From JBBSUQ01 sp038234235 (GTDB lineage Bacteria > Bacteroidota > Bacteroidia > Flavobacteriales_D > Crocinitomicaceae): a stretch of 7,562 bases of DNA. The translations under genes were made by a program, and so were the position numbers. The notes below the pieces were generated by a model that saw nothing but the letters and a program-made list of their open reading frames with translations, had not been told where the DNA came from and made no database searches. The stretch is from positions 1 through 7,562 of the forward strand of contig JBBSUQ010000157.1 of assembly GCA_038234235.1 (NCBI GenBank), written 5' to 3'. Of this stretch, positions 5,563-7,562 are shown piece by piece; the first letter of the stretch is position 1, and each line of letters starts with the position of its first letter.

Positions 5563-7562
5563 ATGTGGCAAAAAATAGCAAATCTTATACTTCGCAATAG
5601 ATTTTTCATCATTGCATTAATTTGCTTGTTAACCGTTTTCTTTGGTTACTATGCAACAACGGGATTAAAAATAGATAATAAGTATGGAAACATGCTTCCC
5701 AAAAGTTCGCAAGCACAAGATGATTACCTTAAATTTAAGTCAAAATTTGGAGAAGACGGTTCCTCTTTGGTATTGATTTTTCAGTCAGATTCTCTTTATA
5801 CAGAAAAGAACTTTACAAAATTTAAGGAGTTAAGAGACAATATTCTTTTAATGAAAGGTGTGTTGAACGTTACATCTGAAACCAGTCTTATCAGCATTCA
5901 AAATAACATTGGTGAAAGTAAATTTGAAGTTAGAAAAATATTTTCAGATATTTCCTTTAAAGAAAAATCAATAGATTCTATAAAACGAGAAATTAGAGCC
6001 AACCCACTTTATGCCAATTCACTTTACATAGACTCAACTAATATCTCTTTGATGCTTGTTGCGATGGACGAGAAGTTTCTTTCAGATCCGAAGAAGCAAC
6101 AAGTACTAATTGATGTTGAAGAATACACAGCAAAGTACGAAAAGTATTTTGGTAAAATCCGTTATGCTGGATTGCCACATCTACGTGTAATTATTGGTAA
6201 AAGAGTTATAAAGGAAATGTACCTTTTTATTGCATTAGCAATACTTGCCACGAGTTTGTTACTCTATGTTTTCTTCCGCTCATTTAGAGTGGTAATGATT
6301 TGTAATGCAGTAGTTTTTGTAGCGGTAATTTGGTCTATGGGAACCATTGGGTTATTTGGTTTCAACATATCCATAATGATGGCCTTGATTCCTCCATTAA
6401 TGATTGTTATTGGAATACCCAATTGTGTCTTCCTTATCACCAAGTATCATCAGGAGATAAAAGAACATGGAAATAAAATACTGGCTTTAACAAGAGTTAT
6501 TAAGAAAATTGGTATGGCCACTTTTCTTACGAACCTCTCTACAGCTATGGGTTTCTCTACCTTTATTTTCACTAATTCAGAAAAACTAACCGAATTTGGT
6601 ATTGTAGCATCTATAAACATTATTCTTGTTTTTATCGTCTCAATATGTATTCTTCCAATATTTATATCGTTGGTAAAAGTGCCTAAGCCAAGACATCTTA
6701 AACACCTTGAAAGAAAATTTGCTAAAGGATTAATTGAAAGATTAATAAATATTACACTTTACAGAAGAAAAGCCATTTACATTGTTACATTTTGTATTTT
6801 AGTTTTAAGCGTTATTGGATTGTTCAGAATAAAAGCAACTGGAAATATAACAAGTGATTTACCTAAAGGTGATCAAATTCTGGAAGATGTAAACTTTGTA
6901 CAAGATAATTTTGGTGGAGTTATTCCATTTGAAATGATGATTGACTATAAAGAGCCAGGTAGATTATTTAAAACCTCAACTCTAGAAAAGGTCGAAGAAA
7001 TACAAAGAAAATATACTGCTGATACGCTTTTTTCTAAAAGTTTGTCAATCGTAGACATGGTAAAAGTTATAAATATGGCTTATCATGGAAATGACACAAA
7101 TTTCTACAATATCAATATATCTCGACAAGATAAAGGAAGGTTAAAACAATACATTGATAATTTTGATTTTACTGGCGGAAGTGGATTCACTATAAAAGAG
7201 TTAGTTGACACTGCAAATACCACTTTGAGAATTCGCACCCAAATGAGAGACATTGGTTCTTATGACGTTCTCAGAAAGGTGGATATAATGAAAGTTAAGA
7301 TTGATTCAATACTCAATCCTGAAAAGAAAGACATTGAGAGATTGTACAAAAAAGTTAAAGCAGGAAAATATCAATATGTAGATTCAATTATAAACACTTA
7401 TCCTAACATTTACAACAGCTTAACAAATGTTATAGCACACGGTGATCAAGACAAGATGTTTGAACTCGATTCTGACCCAGATAAAGTTAAAGCTTACTTT
7501 AAAAAACCTGCAATTAAAAAGCAACTACGAGAAGCAATCGACAATGAGTATTATGACCTTAC
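5563..7562 (+). CDS. RND/MMPL-family exporter, partial (C-terminal end beyond the right edge)
   Basis: The frame is open for 666 codons from the ATG at 5563 to the window edge, with an in-frame TGA at 5551 fixing the start. The topology is the first half of an RND/MMPL (COG1033-like) inner-membrane transporter: TM1 at about 10-27, a periplasmic loop of about 190 residues, then a TM2-TM6 cluster (about 219-238, 244-265, 269-292, 317-337, 347-371), a cytoplasmic linker and TM7 (about 402-424). A second periplasmic loop (from about 425) is still running at the edge, so TM8-TM12 are missing only because the window ends. RND proteins of this group use ion gradients to move lipids or other hydrophobic compounds; the substrate here is unknown. 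TM4 reads IGIPNC (283-288) where many MMPL proteins have a Gly-x-x-Asp-Tyr motif, so the usual TM4 proton-relay Asp is not visible. I recall a similar IPNC motif in flavobacterial homologues, which would make this a subfamily trait, not damage. The gene is 98 bases downstream of the peptidase on the same strand. No Shine-Dalgarno is evident. Confidence 0.9.
   Translation, partial: MWQKIANLILRNRFFIIALICLLTVFFGYYATTGLKIDNKYGNMLPKSSQAQDDYLKFKSKFGEDGSSLVLIFQSDSLYTEKNFTKFKELRDNILLMKGVLNVTSETSLISIQNNIGESKFEVRKIFSDISFKEKSIDSIKREIRANPLYANSLYIDSTNISLMLVAMDEKFLSDPKKQQVLIDVEEYTAKYEKYFGKIRYAGLPHLRVIIGKRVIKEMYLFIALAILATSLLLYVFFRSFRVVMICNAVVFVAVIWSMGTIGLFGFNISIMMALIPPLMIVIGIPNCVFLITKYHQEIKEHGNKILALTRVIKKIGMATFLTNLSTAMGFSTFIFTNSEKLTEFGIVASINIILVFIVSICILPIFISLVKVPKPRHLKHLERKFAKGLIERLINITLYRRKAIYIVTFCILVLSVIGLFRIKATGNITSDLPKGDQILEDVNFVQDNFGGVIPFEMMIDYKEPGRLFKTSTLEKVEEIQRKYTADTLFSKSLSIVDMVKVINMAYHGNDTNFYNINISRQDKGRLKQYIDNFDFTGGSGFTIKELVDTANTTLRIRTQMRDIGSYDVLRKVDIMKVKIDSILNPEKKDIERLYKKVKAGKYQYVDSIINTYPNIYNSLTNVIAHGDQDKMFELDSDPDKVKAYFKKPAIKKQLREAIDNEYYDL

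Overview
The window looks like chromosomal DNA from a member of the Bacteroidota, most likely a flavobacterium-like lineage. The grounds are: low GC (hand counts of sampled lines run from about 20 to 40 percent), weak or absent Shine-Dalgarno sequences, two clear TAnnTTTG-type -7 boxes, and protein types frequent in that phylum (a DPP5-like S9 peptidase, a Bacteroidota-style RND/MMPL exporter, a long-chain polyprenyl synthase). I see no mobile element, CRISPR array, tRNA, rRNA or riboswitch.

The left half is read on the minus strand. From upstream to downstream it holds rlmN (23S rRNA/tRNA adenine-C2 methyltransferase, 3300 to 2218), an unrecognised 526-residue exported protein (2221 to 641) and the N-terminal 202 residues of a long-chain polyprenyl diphosphate synthase (608, running off the left edge). 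rlmN and the unknown gene overlap by four bases (ATGA). Only 32 bases separate the unknown gene from the synthase, and that gap contains a good -7 box, so the synthase probably has its own promoter as well as possible read-through.

The right half is read on the plus strand, divergently from rlmN across a 139-base spacer. It holds a complete secreted prolyl-oligopeptidase-family peptidase (3440 to 5464) resembling dipeptidyl peptidase 5, then, after a 98-base gap, the first 666 residues of an RND/MMPL-family membrane exporter (5563, running off the right edge). No intergenic stretch exceeds 300 bases.

Four of the five genes are ordinary housekeeping or nutrient-acquisition genes. The item most worth following is the 526-residue protein. 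It has a signal peptide, is translationally coupled to rlmN, is more AT-rich than its neighbours, and carries a degenerate repeated strand pattern suggesting a beta-propeller with no recognisable catalytic motif. I did not find convincing evidence of a new multi-gene system in this window.
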